Shown one piece after another: positions 7,202 to 16,197 of a stretch of 64,000 bases of DNA (its first letter is position 1; each line of letters begins with the position of its first letter). The stretch is from the NCBI GenBank assembly GCA_965227145.1, contig OZ245730.1:4526001-4590000 (forward strand), written 5' to 3'. Source of the DNA: JACKAQ01 sp965227145. GTDB taxonomy: Bacteria; Calditrichota; Calditrichia; RBG-13-44-9; J075. The notes beneath the pieces are model-generated. The model had not been told where the DNA came from, did no database searches, and saw nothing but the letters and a program-made list of their open reading frames with translations. The translations under genes and the position numbers were made by a program.

Positions 7202-9466
7202 TTAGAATTCTTCAAATTCGTTGTCAGTGTTGTTCGTGCCGGACAAATCGAAATCAAATCCACCGGCGGGAGTAGTTTTTTTTGCAGGCAACGCTTTTGT
7301 TGTCGATCCAATATTTTTCAGAGAATTTTTCCCGGATTTTGACACCGTTTTTTGCGTTCCATTCAGCGCTACCGGCGCTGTTTTTGATACCACTGATTGT
7401 GCACTTTTGCCAATATTAAAAAATGAAATGGCATCCTGCAGTTGAACGGATTGGGTGGATAATTCTTCCGCCATCGAGGATAATTCTTCCGATGTGGAGG
7501 CGTTTTGCTGAATGACCTGATCCAGCTGCTGGATGGCTTTGGTCACTTCGTCCACACCGGTGCTTTGCTCGTTGCTGGCGACGCTGATTTCCTGCACCAG
7601 CTCCGCTGTCCGTTGAATATCCGGCAGAATTTTCGCCAGCAATTCCCCGGCATGTTCGGCGACTTTAACGCTGGAACCCGACAACTCGCCGATTTCTGCG
7701 GCGGCGGTTTGGCTGCGTTCCGCCAGTTTGCGCACTTCTGCGGCAACCACCGCAAAGCCTTTGCCGTGTTCGCCGGCGCGGGCGGCTTCGATGGCCGCAT
7801 TGAGCGCCAACAGGTTGGTTTGTCGGGCAATTTCTTCGATGATCGAGATTTTTCCGGCGATATCGCGCATGGCACCGACTGTTTTTACGACAGCTTCCCC
7901 ACTTATTTTGGCATCTTGTGCGGTTTGCACAGCGATCTTTTCGGTCTGCAGCGCGTTATCTGCATTTTGCTGGATGTTCGCGGCTATTTCTTCCATCGAC
8001 GAGGATACTTCTTCCGCCGTTGCAGCCTGTTCGGTTGCACCCTGCGAAATCGCTTCCGCGGTCGCGCTAACCTGCTTGCTGTTGGCGGTTACACCGGATG
8101 AGACGTCCTGGGCTTGTAAAACTGTTGACCGGAGTTGGTCAATCATTTTGTCCATTGAGTGGGCAAGTTCGCTAACTTCATCCGTTGATTTGCTGTTCAA
8201 AATATTCCGGTCAACTTGCACATCATTTGTTAAATCGCCATCTGCAAGTAATCCTGCAACATCAGATACTGATTGAATGGGTAAACTTATTCTTGAACTG
8301 ATTACCCACATCACGCCTAAACTGAGGATCAAGAATGGCAATGACCATATAATTGTTTTCCATACAAGATTGCTCAACGATTGCTCAACCATTTGAGTGC
8401 TTTCAGCAAAATCATCCTCATATGTCCCCGCGCCAATGACCCAATCCCATTCTTCAAAATATGTTAGTGCCGCAATTTTATACCGGGCATGTTCTTCACC
8501 AGTATTTTTCCAAGGATACCGAATAAGTCCAACTTCATCTTTTGGGATGTTAATTGCTGTATTAATAATGTTTTGAATTACAAAATTTCCGTCGGCATCT
8601 TTGGCATTATAAATATCCTCACCATCGCGTTTGCCATCTTTGGAAATAATATAGTGTCCTTTTTCCTGTCCTTTTCCGCCAATGACATATACATATCCGG
8701 TTTTCCCGACAACATTTGAGTAAATCGCTTCCCGAAGACTATTTTCCATATCTGCCTGTTTAATACCAACATACAGAATGCCAATTACGTTGTTTTGATC
8801 ATCAAAAAGGGGTTGATAAGCCGTTTGATACCAGGCATTTACCACAAATGCCCTGCCATAGTAGGTTTCGCCTTTTAACACTTTGGATACAACCGGGTTT
8901 GAAATGCCATCCGGGTTAACTGCCGGGATGTAAGTGCCGATCGCCCGATCACCATCCAGCTTTTTTACATTTGTAGCCACCCGTAGCATATCTCCCTCGT
9001 TGTTCATTCGCTGGAAGATTGTGCATGTGCCGCCAACCAAGTCATAAACATCATCAATGAATGTCAATCGCTCATCAAATTTCTGAATTTGTTCTAATGG
9101 CGTTGACCCCACTCTTATTTTTGGTAATTCCAGCTCACGCGATTCTTTGGAAAACTGATTGACCGCCGTCCACTGAACAGTGGATTTTGACAACGAAATG
9201 CCGTTACGATCATTGAGCAATTTAGATGCTACATTCAGATTTGATTTTACGGCTTGCTGAATAAGGTTATTGGTATTGCTACACATAAAATAAACATCTG
9301 AGGCAATCTGCTTTACAGATGTCATCGTAATATTATTCAGTTCGGTTTGAATTACATTACTGACAGTTGCTTTTTGATACGTAATCAGTATCACTGCAAC
9401 GGTAATCGGCAAAATACCGACAATACTCGCTGCCAATGCGATCTTTTTCTTAATGGTAAGTTTCAT
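7202..9466 (-). CDS. Methyl-accepting chemotaxis protein with a Cache sensor domain
   Basis: Transmembrane receptor of 754 residues. TM1 is at ~8-29. A large periplasmic Cache domain of the Cache3/Cache2 type (~30-365) carries motifs such as VGKTGYVYVI, KDEVGLIRYPW and WVIGAGTYEDDF, typical of small-ligand binding. TM2 is at ~367-390, followed by HAMP (~390-445) and the signalling hairpin, whose tip holds the near-invariant QTNLLALNAAIEAARAGEHG. The C-terminal tail is ~65 residues of linker ending EFEEF, which fits the x-aromatic-x-x-aromatic pentapeptide that tethers CheR/CheB/CheD in other systems. The ligand is unknown. It is the only transmembrane receptor here and sits between cheA and cheW. 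Confidence 0.93.
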   Translation of the reverse strand: MKLTIKKKIALAASIVGILPITVAVILITYQKATVSNVIQTELNNITMTSVKQIASDVYFMCSNTNNLIQQAVKSNLNVASKLLNDRNGISLSKSTVQWTAVNQFSKESRELELPKIRVGSTPLEQIQKFDERLTFIDDVYDLVGGTCTIFQRMNNEGDMLRVATNVKKLDGDRAIGTYIPAVNPDGISNPVVSKVLKGETYYGRAFVVNAWYQTAYQPLFDDQNNVIGILYVGIKQADMENSLREAIYSNVVGKTGYVYVIGGKGQEKGHYIISKDGKRDGEDIYNAKDADGNFVIQNIINTAINIPKDEVGLIRYPWKNTGEEHARYKIAALTYFEEWDWVIGAGTYEDDFAESTQMVEQSLSNLVWKTIIWSLPFLILSLGVMWVISSRISLPIQSVSDVAGLLADGDLTNDVQVDRNILNSKSTDEVSELAHSMDKMIDQLRSTVLQAQDVSSGVTANSKQVSATAEAISQGATEQAATAEEVSSSMEEIAANIQQNADNALQTEKIAVQTAQDAKISGEAVVKTVGAMRDIAGKISIIEEIARQTNLLALNAAIEAARAGEHGKGFAVVAAEVRKLAERSQTAAAEIGELSGSSVKVAEHAGELLAKILPDIQRTAELVQEISVASNEQSTGVDEVTKAIQQLDQVIQQNASTSEELSSMAEELSTQSVQLQDAISFFNIGKSAQSVVSKTAPVALNGTQKTVSKSGKNSLKNIGSTTKALPAKKTTPAGGFDFDLSGTNNTDNEFEEF

Positions 9467-9555
9467 CGCTTAACCTTTCGATCATTTCTTTTAATATTTT
9501 CAATTCAATTAGTAGCTCATTTGTGGTTCAATTCAGCTAAAAAAAGGTAATTGAT

Positions 9556-11679
9556 TTAAACAGCACCTTGTAAAAGCGCCTTTTTGTAAATTCCAAAAAT
9601 GTCCAGAATTAAAGCAATTGACCCATTGCCCATAATAGTGGCGCCGGATAATCCTTCCAGATCCTGCGATATTTTTCCAAGAGATTTGATGACGGTTTGA
9701 TGTTGCCCGATGACGTTATCCACCACAAACCCGATATACTGGTTGTTGATTTCCGCAACCACAACCTGCTGTATTTCCGGTTCTTCGGTAGTTACGCCAA
9801 ACATGTTGCGGAGGTTAATGTATGGCACAAGTTTGCCACGCAAATTAACCAGATTTTGATCCTGATCCGTCCCCACCTGGGCACGGGAAAATTCCAGACA
9901 TTCGTGAACACTGGATAGCGGCAGCACATAATAGCCATCGCCGATGGAAACGAGCAATCCGTCGATAATCGCCAGCGTTAGCGGCAATTTGAGCGTAAAG
10001 GTTGTGCCAACGCCCGGCTCGCTGAACAGTGTGATGGTGCCGCGCAATTCCTCAATCGTTCGCCGGACAACATCCAGCCCAACGCCACGCCCGGAAACCT
10101 TGGTAATTTGTTTGGCAGTCGAAAATCCGGAATGGAAAACGTATTGAAACAATTCGGTATCAGAAACCCGTGCATCCGGGTCGATCAACCCTCTGTCGAT
10201 CGCTTTGGCACGAATTGCGGCAATATCCAGACCTTTGCCGTCATCTTTTATTTGGATCATCACATGCGCACCGGAATATTGCGCAGTTAACGAGATGGTT
10301 CCGTTGGCTGGCTTTCCATTGGCAATACGATTTTCAGCAGATTCGATACCGTGATCAGCGCAATTGCGAATCAGGTGAACCATCGGATCGTTTAACCGTT
10401 CGATAACGGTTTTATCCATTTCTGTTTCTTCGCCGCTGGTGAACAATTCAATATCTTTATTTAATTCTCTGCCGAGATCCCGCGCCAATCGCGAAAACCG
10501 CGAAAATAAAGTGCCGACGGGAATCATTCGCATATTTAATGCGCTATTGCGCAACTGGCTGGTTAAGCGATCCAGGCTTTCGGAAATGCCGGTCAATTCC
10601 TGGTCATCCTGCGAAAGCGTGTGTTGGGTAAGGCGGGCATTCAGCGTTACCAGTTCGCCAACCAGATTCACCAGTTCGTCCAACCGTCCGGATGGCACAC
10701 GAATAGTGGCTTCTTTGGTATCTTTTCGCGCCGCGGATTTGTCCGGGGTTGCGCTATTGTTTTGTGCCGGAGCCGGTTTGCGTTCAACCGTTTTCGGCGC
10801 TGTATTTTCAGTTTTTTGCGCTATTTTTTGAGGTTCCGAAGGCGAGGGCGCAGGCGTCTGTTTTTTGTGGCGCTCCAAAACCGGCTGCAATTCGGCATCG
10901 CCCAAAAAGGAATCATCTGTTGTTAATCCGTTCAACTCCTTTTGGATGGCTTCGAGATCGTAAACTTCGCCATCAGCCAATTCCCGGACATTCAGCTCGC
11001 AATCGTCCACCACAAAAATGAAAACATCTTCCAAATCGTTGTGGGTTTTGGCGGTGCGGATTATAATCTGCCATTCCAGATAACAGTGTTCCGGTGAAAT
11101 ACTTGCCAGATCCGGCACCCGGGATGCATTCATAATGATGGTGCATTCCCCCAATTCCTGCAGTTCTTCCAATAGAAAAAACGGGTTGCTGCCGTTAACC
11201 AACAGCGATTCGGCAGGTTTGAAATGGATCGAAAATAATTTTTGAACCGCGATTTCCGGCAATTGTTTAGGACTTGATTTTTCTGCACTTACGCTGCCTT
11301 TTTCCACATTTTCGCCAGTCAGATTTTTGACGAGCCGGATAATTTCCTGCACTTCCTGCTGATCATAATCGCCGGAATCGGAAATCATATTCTGGATCTG
11401 ATCTTTCGCGCGAAGCGTCAACGAGGTTAACTGGTCCGTCATCTGCAATTGACCATCTCGAACTTTGTCAAATGCGGTTTCCAACTCGTGCGCAAAGGCT
11501 TCCACTGCGTTTAACTCCACCATTCCGGCAGAGCCTTTTAACGTGTGCATCACCCGGAAAACGCTTTCCAACAGCTCACGGTTATTCAAATCGTTTTCCA
11601 AATCCAGCAAGTTGGTTTCCAAATTTTCCAGCAATTCGGCAGCTTCCTCAACAAATGCGGCTTTGAATTGGTCGATCAT
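9556..11679 (-). CDS. cheA: Chemotaxis histidine kinase CheA
   Basis: Central kinase of the chemosensory array, 707 residues. Domains in order: Hpt/P1 at ~1-110 with phospho-acceptor His45 (VMHTLKGSAG); a domain at ~145-260 (FSIHFKPAESLL ... DVFIFVVDD) like the P2-region domain of some CheA proteins; a Pro/Lys-rich linker; the P3 dimerisation helix (VPSGRLDELVNLVGELVTL); the P4 ATPase with MVHLIRNCADHGIE, IKDDGKGLD and GRGVGLDVV; and the P5 CheW-like domain at ~570-700. Its start overlaps the cheY stop (TAATG), indicating coupled translation. Complete by every motif checked. Confidence 0.96.
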   Translation of the reverse strand: MIDQFKAAFVEEAAELLENLETNLLDLENDLNNRELLESVFRVMHTLKGSAGMVELNAVEAFAHELETAFDKVRDGQLQMTDQLTSLTLRAKDQIQNMISDSGDYDQQEVQEIIRLVKNLTGENVEKGSVSAEKSSPKQLPEIAVQKLFSIHFKPAESLLVNGSNPFFLLEELQELGECTIIMNASRVPDLASISPEHCYLEWQIIIRTAKTHNDLEDVFIFVVDDCELNVRELADGEVYDLEAIQKELNGLTTDDSFLGDAELQPVLERHKKQTPAPSPSEPQKIAQKTENTAPKTVERKPAPAQNNSATPDKSAARKDTKEATIRVPSGRLDELVNLVGELVTLNARLTQHTLSQDDQELTGISESLDRLTSQLRNSALNMRMIPVGTLFSRFSRLARDLGRELNKDIELFTSGEETEMDKTVIERLNDPMVHLIRNCADHGIESAENRIANGKPANGTISLTAQYSGAHVMIQIKDDGKGLDIAAIRAKAIDRGLIDPDARVSDTELFQYVFHSGFSTAKQITKVSGRGVGLDVVRRTIEELRGTITLFSEPGVGTTFTLKLPLTLAIIDGLLVSIGDGYYVLPLSSVHECLEFSRAQVGTDQDQNLVNLRGKLVPYINLRNMFGVTTEEPEIQQVVVAEINNQYIGFVVDNVIGQHQTVIKSLGKISQDLEGLSGATIMGNGSIALILDIFGIYKKALLQGAV

Positions 11680-12044
11680 TATCTAAGCACCTTTTTAACA
11701 ACGGCTAATAGTTGATCCGGCGAAAACGGTTTCACAATCCAACCTGTTGCACCGGCTTGTTTCGCTTCCATTTTTTTGGTGTCCTGCGATTCTGTTGTAA
11801 GTGCCACAATCGGGATAAAACGGTAAGAAGGATTCTGCCGAACCTTCCCTATCAGCCCAATACCGTTCAAATTGGGCATGTTGATATCGGTGATGATCAT
11901 GTTTACCGGGCTGCTTTTCAGCTTTTCCAGCGCATCCAACCCGTCGCAGGCTTCAACAACACTGTAGCCAGCCTGGCTCAGTGTGAAACCGACCATTTGC
12001 CGGATACTTTTTGAATCATCTACCGTCATAATAACTTTGCTCAT
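11679..12044 (-). CDS. cheY: Single-domain response regulator CheY
   Basis: A 121-residue receiver domain with all key residues: D9/D10 (TVDDSKS), phospho-acceptor D53 (ITDINMP), T83 and K105 (IVKPFSP). With no output domain and a position just before cheA, it is the likely motor-binding CheY. The stop overlaps the cheA start by one base. E-A-K-Q-A-G-A-T-G-W-I-V-K-P is typical of chemotaxis CheY. Confidence 0.92.
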   Translation of the reverse strand: MSKVIMTVDDSKSIRQMVGFTLSQAGYSVVEACDGLDALEKLKSSPVNMIITDINMPNLNGIGLIGKVRQNPSYRFIPIVALTTESQDTKKMEAKQAGATGWIVKPFSPDQLLAVVKKVLR

Positions 12045-12060
12045 TTGCCCTGTTCCTGTT

Positions 12061-12366
12061 TTATTGTTGAATCAATCGATCTAAAGAGAAACCGTTTTCG
12101 GCGGCAATTTCCCGTAACACTGCCGCGTTTTCGGTGTTAAACACAACGTTTTTAGACATTTTTTTTGCGCTAAGGCGGGTTGCATACAGCAGTTGAAATC
12201 CACAGACATCGATATTGGTAATATCTGTCAGATTGATGGTCAGGTTTTGAACCGCAGTTAATTGTTGCAGCAGCACATCGCGCATTTCGTTTGCATGCAT
12301 GATCTGCAAATCGCCTGTTAAGCTCAGCTCGGTTTGCTCACCTGTTGTTGTTACCGAAAATTCCAT
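12061..12366 (-). CDS. STAS-domain protein in the chemotaxis operon
   Basis: A 101-residue single STAS domain (residues ~3-95). The loop that holds the phosphorylated Ser in SpoIIAA-like antagonists (D-S-S-G) reads NIDVCGFQLL, with Cys in place of that Ser, so regulation by Ser phosphorylation is unlikely. It lies 16 bases upstream of cheY and 37 after the soluble MCP-like gene. Similar STAS proteins occur beside cheA in some gliding and soil bacteria, but their role is poorly known. Possible scaffold or partner of the soluble MCP-like protein (inference). Confidence 0.82.
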   Translation of the reverse strand: MEFSVTTTGEQTELSLTGDLQIMHANEMRDVLLQQLTAVQNLTINLTDITNIDVCGFQLLYATRLSAKKMSKNVVFNTENAAVLREIAAENGFSLDRLIQQ

Positions 12367-12403
12367 TTTTCAGCCTCTGTTACTTCTTTTGATTAAATAT
12401 TCA

Positions 12404-14479
12404 TTAAAACAAATCTACATTATCGCCCAAATCTTCTGCTTCATCATTGTTTTCAACCGTTTGCGAGCCATAATTAACAAAATCATCCGGCTCCGTTTGC
12501 GGTTGATTTTCAGCGGGACTTTCATCAAAAAGATCAAAATTTCCGAAATCGTCGAAAAATTCCGGCTCATTTTCTTGAGTTGGAGCACTGGCTTTTTCTA
12601 CCGCTTTTTCGGCAGAATCAACTGTCAGAGTTGCGCTGTGAACATTGCGTTCACTTTCCATTGTGTAATTTTTTTCCAATTCCCGCAACCGTTCCTGAAC
12701 GCGTTCCAACGGCAGTTCCGGTGTATGGATTTCGATATTCCGAATCAGCTTTTGCAACTGGTGACTAATTTCGCCAATGGACTGATCGAAAACCCTGTGC
12801 ACGCTGACCGAGCCGATGCGTTTTCGCAAATCCATTTTAATCTGGTCGCTCATGGTTGCTGTTTTGCTGAGCATTTCGCCAATCGTTTTCTGGATTCCCC
12901 GGAATGAATGCAACTGGTTTTCCAGATCCAGCATCATCTGCTGAGGTTTTAAATTAACTTCATCGTCACTTTTTTCACGGCTGTTCTGGAGCGAGGTTGC
13001 AACACTGGTTGTCGTTTTGAGTAATTTTAGCAGCGAAGCCGTGTGGCGTTGCGTTTCCAGTGAATTTTGCTGAATATGCTCCGCGATGATGGCCAGCGCC
13101 GCGCCTTCTGCGCCAACCCGCGCCGCTTTTATCCGCGCATTCATTGCGATAAGTTCAATATTTTCACCAATTTCCTCAATATCATTGATGAAGCCGGAAA
13201 AATCCGTGATATCGTTCGATACGGTTACAATGTATTCGATCAACTTTTCCCGGTTTTCAGAATTTGCCATCAGTGTGGTTATCAATCCCGAAATATCGCC
13301 TTCAATTTTTTTGAAAAATGAATTATCCAGCGCATTATTTGCATTGCCAAGGCTATTAATATCGCGATTCAACAGCGAAACCCGGTCGCCAATGGTTTGC
13401 ATATTCCGGAGAATATTTTCTACCGATTTCACAAAATCTTTGCGGGCTTTTTCCAATTGGGCATGTTGTAAACGACTGACTGCAAGTGTTTCGATGGATA
13501 AATCCATCAATGTTTCGGGATCAAATTTGTTGTTTTCGTTGCTATCGGCCAGTTGAATATCGCCGCATAATTTGTCGATTGCGGTGATAACGTGCTCAAC
13601 AATTTGGCGAGTAGCATCCTGGCTTTGCAAATTCATGACAATCGTGTTCATGCTTTTGGAAATATCTGCCGATTGCCGGGAAACCTCATTTGCCAAAATC
13701 ATCGAATCGGTTTGTTTGCCCGTCAGCGTAACCAGGTTAATCAACGAATTGTTGATATTATCCTGCGTTTTCTGCAAATGCTCTTTTTCCAGATTATTGA
13801 TGCTGCTGATCGTTCTGGCTAACAGCCCCTGAAGCGAGTTCAGGCTGCGGAAAAATTTTGTAAATTTATCGTGAATAATAACGGACAGATCGCCAACATT
13901 GTGTGCAAGGGTATGAAAATCTTCGCCCAGAGTATGCAATCGCGAGCTTTCAATTCGCGTGGCTTTGCTGTAAACCTGCAAATTTTTTACAACTTTTTTA
14001 AACGCACGCTGAAAATCGTGAACATCGGAAAAAGTGACGCCAATTTTTTCCAGTATGTTCATATCGCGTTTGATATTTTTATTAACAACATCCAGCGAAT
14101 GGCTGATCTCATCCATGGCAATTGTTATACCGTTGAGCACTTCATCCGTATTTTTGCCGGAGATCAAATCCAATGCCTGATACGATGAGTGCGTTAAACC
14201 GGAGACATTTTGCTGGAGAGAAAAGAGGCTGCTGCCAACATTTAAAAAATCATCTTCTGTATTGGCGATGGTTTTTTGTAATGCGGAACGAATGTTTTGC
14301 AAGTTCTCAACCCAGTTCCGGTGCTGTTTTTCAGCCTGGTTGATCCGTTGCATCTCTGCTAAACTAATAACTGCTTTTTGGGCTAATTTTTCTTTGCTTT
14401 CCGGTTCCCCGGATTTTACGGATTCACCGGTTGGAAAAGATGTTTTGATTCGATTCAGAATCTTCGAAAAAGATGTCAA
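12404..14479 (-). CDS. Soluble MCP-like coiled-coil protein, first gene of the chemotaxis operon
   Basis: Protein of 691 residues with no membrane segment or signal peptide. It is almost wholly helical. Around residues 430-480 it has a degenerate receptor hairpin: GENIELIAMNARIKAARVGA aligns with the MCP tip (Q-T-N-L-L-A-L-N-A-A-I-E-A-A-R-A-G-E), but the conserved Glu residues are Lys and Ala. The last ~80 residues are acidic and rich in Phe and Asn, probably disordered, ending VDLF. Translation must start at TTG (14479), with GGGG eight bases upstream; the next Met is residue 43. It may be a cytoplasmic receptor or an array adaptor. No sensory domain is recognised. Confidence 0.8.
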   Translation of the reverse strand: MTSFSKILNRIKTSFPTGESVKSGEPESKEKLAQKAVISLAEMQRINQAEKQHRNWVENLQNIRSALQKTIANTEDDFLNVGSSLFSLQQNVSGLTHSSYQALDLISGKNTDEVLNGITIAMDEISHSLDVVNKNIKRDMNILEKIGVTFSDVHDFQRAFKKVVKNLQVYSKATRIESSRLHTLGEDFHTLAHNVGDLSVIIHDKFTKFFRSLNSLQGLLARTISSINNLEKEHLQKTQDNINNSLINLVTLTGKQTDSMILANEVSRQSADISKSMNTIVMNLQSQDATRQIVEHVITAIDKLCGDIQLADSNENNKFDPETLMDLSIETLAVSRLQHAQLEKARKDFVKSVENILRNMQTIGDRVSLLNRDINSLGNANNALDNSFFKKIEGDISGLITTLMANSENREKLIEYIVTVSNDITDFSGFINDIEEIGENIELIAMNARIKAARVGAEGAALAIIAEHIQQNSLETQRHTASLLKLLKTTTSVATSLQNSREKSDDEVNLKPQQMMLDLENQLHSFRGIQKTIGEMLSKTATMSDQIKMDLRKRIGSVSVHRVFDQSIGEISHQLQKLIRNIEIHTPELPLERVQERLRELEKNYTMESERNVHSATLTVDSAEKAVEKASAPTQENEPEFFDDFGNFDLFDESPAENQPQTEPDDFVNYGSQTVENNDEAEDLGDNVDLF

Positions 14480-14687
14480 TGTATAGTCCCCATCCTTGCA
14501 TTAATAGACCAATCCCTTAAGCGCCGATACTTATTTATCGTCATGCCCAATTCAAAACCTGAACAGCGATGCGTAATTTGCTCAATTTTGATCACCCTAT
14601 CCCGTTACAGTATTTCGTTTTGAGTAATTCGTATCGTATATTTTGAAAAAATCCTACGTCACATTACTTAATATCGAGGTGGCCAGG

Positions 14688-15164
14688 TTGAGCATTAGCA
14701 AAATTTGTGGTTTTTTTCATACTGAAATCGGATGGCTTAAAATTTTAGCGGATAACAGCGCCATCACCGAATTGCACTTCTGTGACGACCCGCCAAATCT
14801 GGCTGATTGTGCGGAAAATTTTTGGGTTACGGAGTGCAAAAAACAGCTCAGGGAATATTTTTCCGGCGAACGGAAACAGTTTGAACTGCCGTTGCGCCCT
14901 TCCGGGACTGCGTTTCAGCGACGGGTGTGGCAGTTGCTGCAAACCATTCCGTGTGGGCAAACGACCACATACGGAAAGATGGCAGAGGAGCTGGGTGATG
15001 AAAAAGTGGTTCGTGCGGTGGGACAAGCCAATGGCAGTAATCCGATTGCCATTATTATTCCGTGTCACAGGGTTATCGGCAAAAACGATATGTTGATCGG
15101 TTATGGCGGCGGTTTATGGCGAAAAGAATGGCTGCTTCGCCATGAAGGATATTTGCTGATTTAA
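14688..15164 (+). CDS. ogt: Methylated-DNA--protein-cysteine methyltransferase (Ogt/MGMT)
   Basis: Repairs O6-alkylguanine by moving the alkyl group to its own active-site Cys, in a suicide reaction. The C-terminal domain has the RVWQLLQTIPCGQTTTYG helix-turn-helix region, the arginine-finger region VRAVGQANGSNP, and the active site PCHRV. About 158 residues from a TTG at 14688, which has GAGGT seven bases upstream; the longer frame starting at a TTG at 14643 has no ribosome binding site. It is convergent with nnrE; both stop codons lie in one TTAA palindrome (15161-15164). No Ada regulatory domain. Confidence 0.92.
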   Translation: MSISKICGFFHTEIGWLKILADNSAITELHFCDDPPNLADCAENFWVTECKKQLREYFSGERKQFELPLRPSGTAFQRRVWQLLQTIPCGQTTTYGKMAEELGDEKVVRAVGQANGSNPIAIIIPCHRVIGKNDMLIGYGGGLWRKEWLLRHEGYLLI

Positions 15165-15931
15165 CGCGCGAAATCTGTCGGCGCTTCGCTTAACGCCACC
15201 CGGAACCGTTTGCCGAAGGGCGAATTATACTGAATTGCCAACTGGCGATAAGCGCCTTCCGGAATGCCGATATCCGCCAGCCACAAATCGCCGACTTGTG
15301 CGGCATGCAGCCCGGTTTTCGGCAGGGCAAGTGTCATCGTCCATTGGGGAAGGATGCAGTTTCCCGGCGCTTCTCCGGTTGTTGCATCGATGCCGGATGG
15401 CACATCCAGCGATAATACCGGCGCTTCATTGACGTTCGCCCAATCGATCAGTTCCGCAAAAGTCCGGTTAGGCACATTTCGTAAATTATAGCCGATCAAC
15501 GCATCAATGATTAAATCCGGATACACATTTGCCAGCTCAGTTCCGCTAACTTCCCGGCCAGGCGTGGATAAAAATATATGATATTGGTTTGCCGCACTTT
15601 CGCTCAGGCAATCCGGATTCGCCAGACATAACCGGACATCAATATTCCGGTTGGCCAAATGCCTTGCTGCGCAGATACCGCCGCCGCCGTTGCCGCCGCT
15701 GCCGGCCAAAACCACAATGGCAGCTTCTCTCCATTGTTTTCCCAAAATCTGGATGGCCATTTCAGCGAGATTTCGCCCGGCGTTTTCCATCATTTGCAAT
15801 AACGCAGGACCGGTTTTCTCAATCGCAACGCGGTCAACTTCTATCATTTGTTCGGTGGTAACTGCCGGTACAATTGTGCCGTTTTCTGTAGAAAATTGTC
15901 GGACCATTCTGGATTCGGTTGGTGCAAACAT
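15161..15931 (-). CDS. nnrE: NAD(P)H-hydrate epimerase (YjeF N-terminal domain)
   Basis: Epimerises damaged NAD(P)H hydrates so the dehydratase can repair them. The protein carries the YjeF_N motifs: GPALLQMMENAGRNLAE, the glycine-rich AGSGGNGGGG, DALIGYNLR and SLDVPSGIDATTG. The C-terminal ADP-dependent dehydratase domain found in bifunctional NnrDE is absent, so the partner must lie elsewhere. The start at 15931 is chosen because GGAGGG lies seven bases upstream; a longer frame to 16000 has no such site. About 256 residues. A YjeF-N-only protein with an intact glycine loop is most likely the epimerase. Confidence 0.88.
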   Translation of the reverse strand: MFAPTESRMVRQFSTENGTIVPAVTTEQMIEVDRVAIEKTGPALLQMMENAGRNLAEMAIQILGKQWREAAIVVLAGSGGNGGGGICAARHLANRNIDVRLCLANPDCLSESAANQYHIFLSTPGREVSGTELANVYPDLIIDALIGYNLRNVPNRTFAELIDWANVNEAPVLSLDVPSGIDATTGEAPGNCILPQWTMTLALPKTGLHAAQVGDLWLADIGIPEGAYRQLAIQYNSPFGKRFRVALSEAPTDFAR

Positions 15932-16197
15932 CTTAATTCCCTCCACAATCTTTGGTATGAAATAATTCGTATCAGATCCCAAATTTGTGCAACTGGTCAA
16001 TTAATCTTCCCCAAACCGGTTGTGAATCTTAGTTGAAATTAAGAAGATCAACCATCATTTAGCAAGTCATTTTTGGCGAATAACCTTCTGCGCCAATTTT
16101 CAAAAACAAATTTTTTGAGTTGAATTTCCGGCTAAAATACTGCAATATTCAAACATACGGAAACTTTTTCCTGTCAAAAAACAATCTGGGGATAACG

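Noticed and set aside
14643..14687. Upstream start for ogt
   Set aside because: No Shine-Dalgarno site before the TTG at 14643, whereas the TTG at 14688 has GAGGT at good spacing and begins the family's usual N-terminus.
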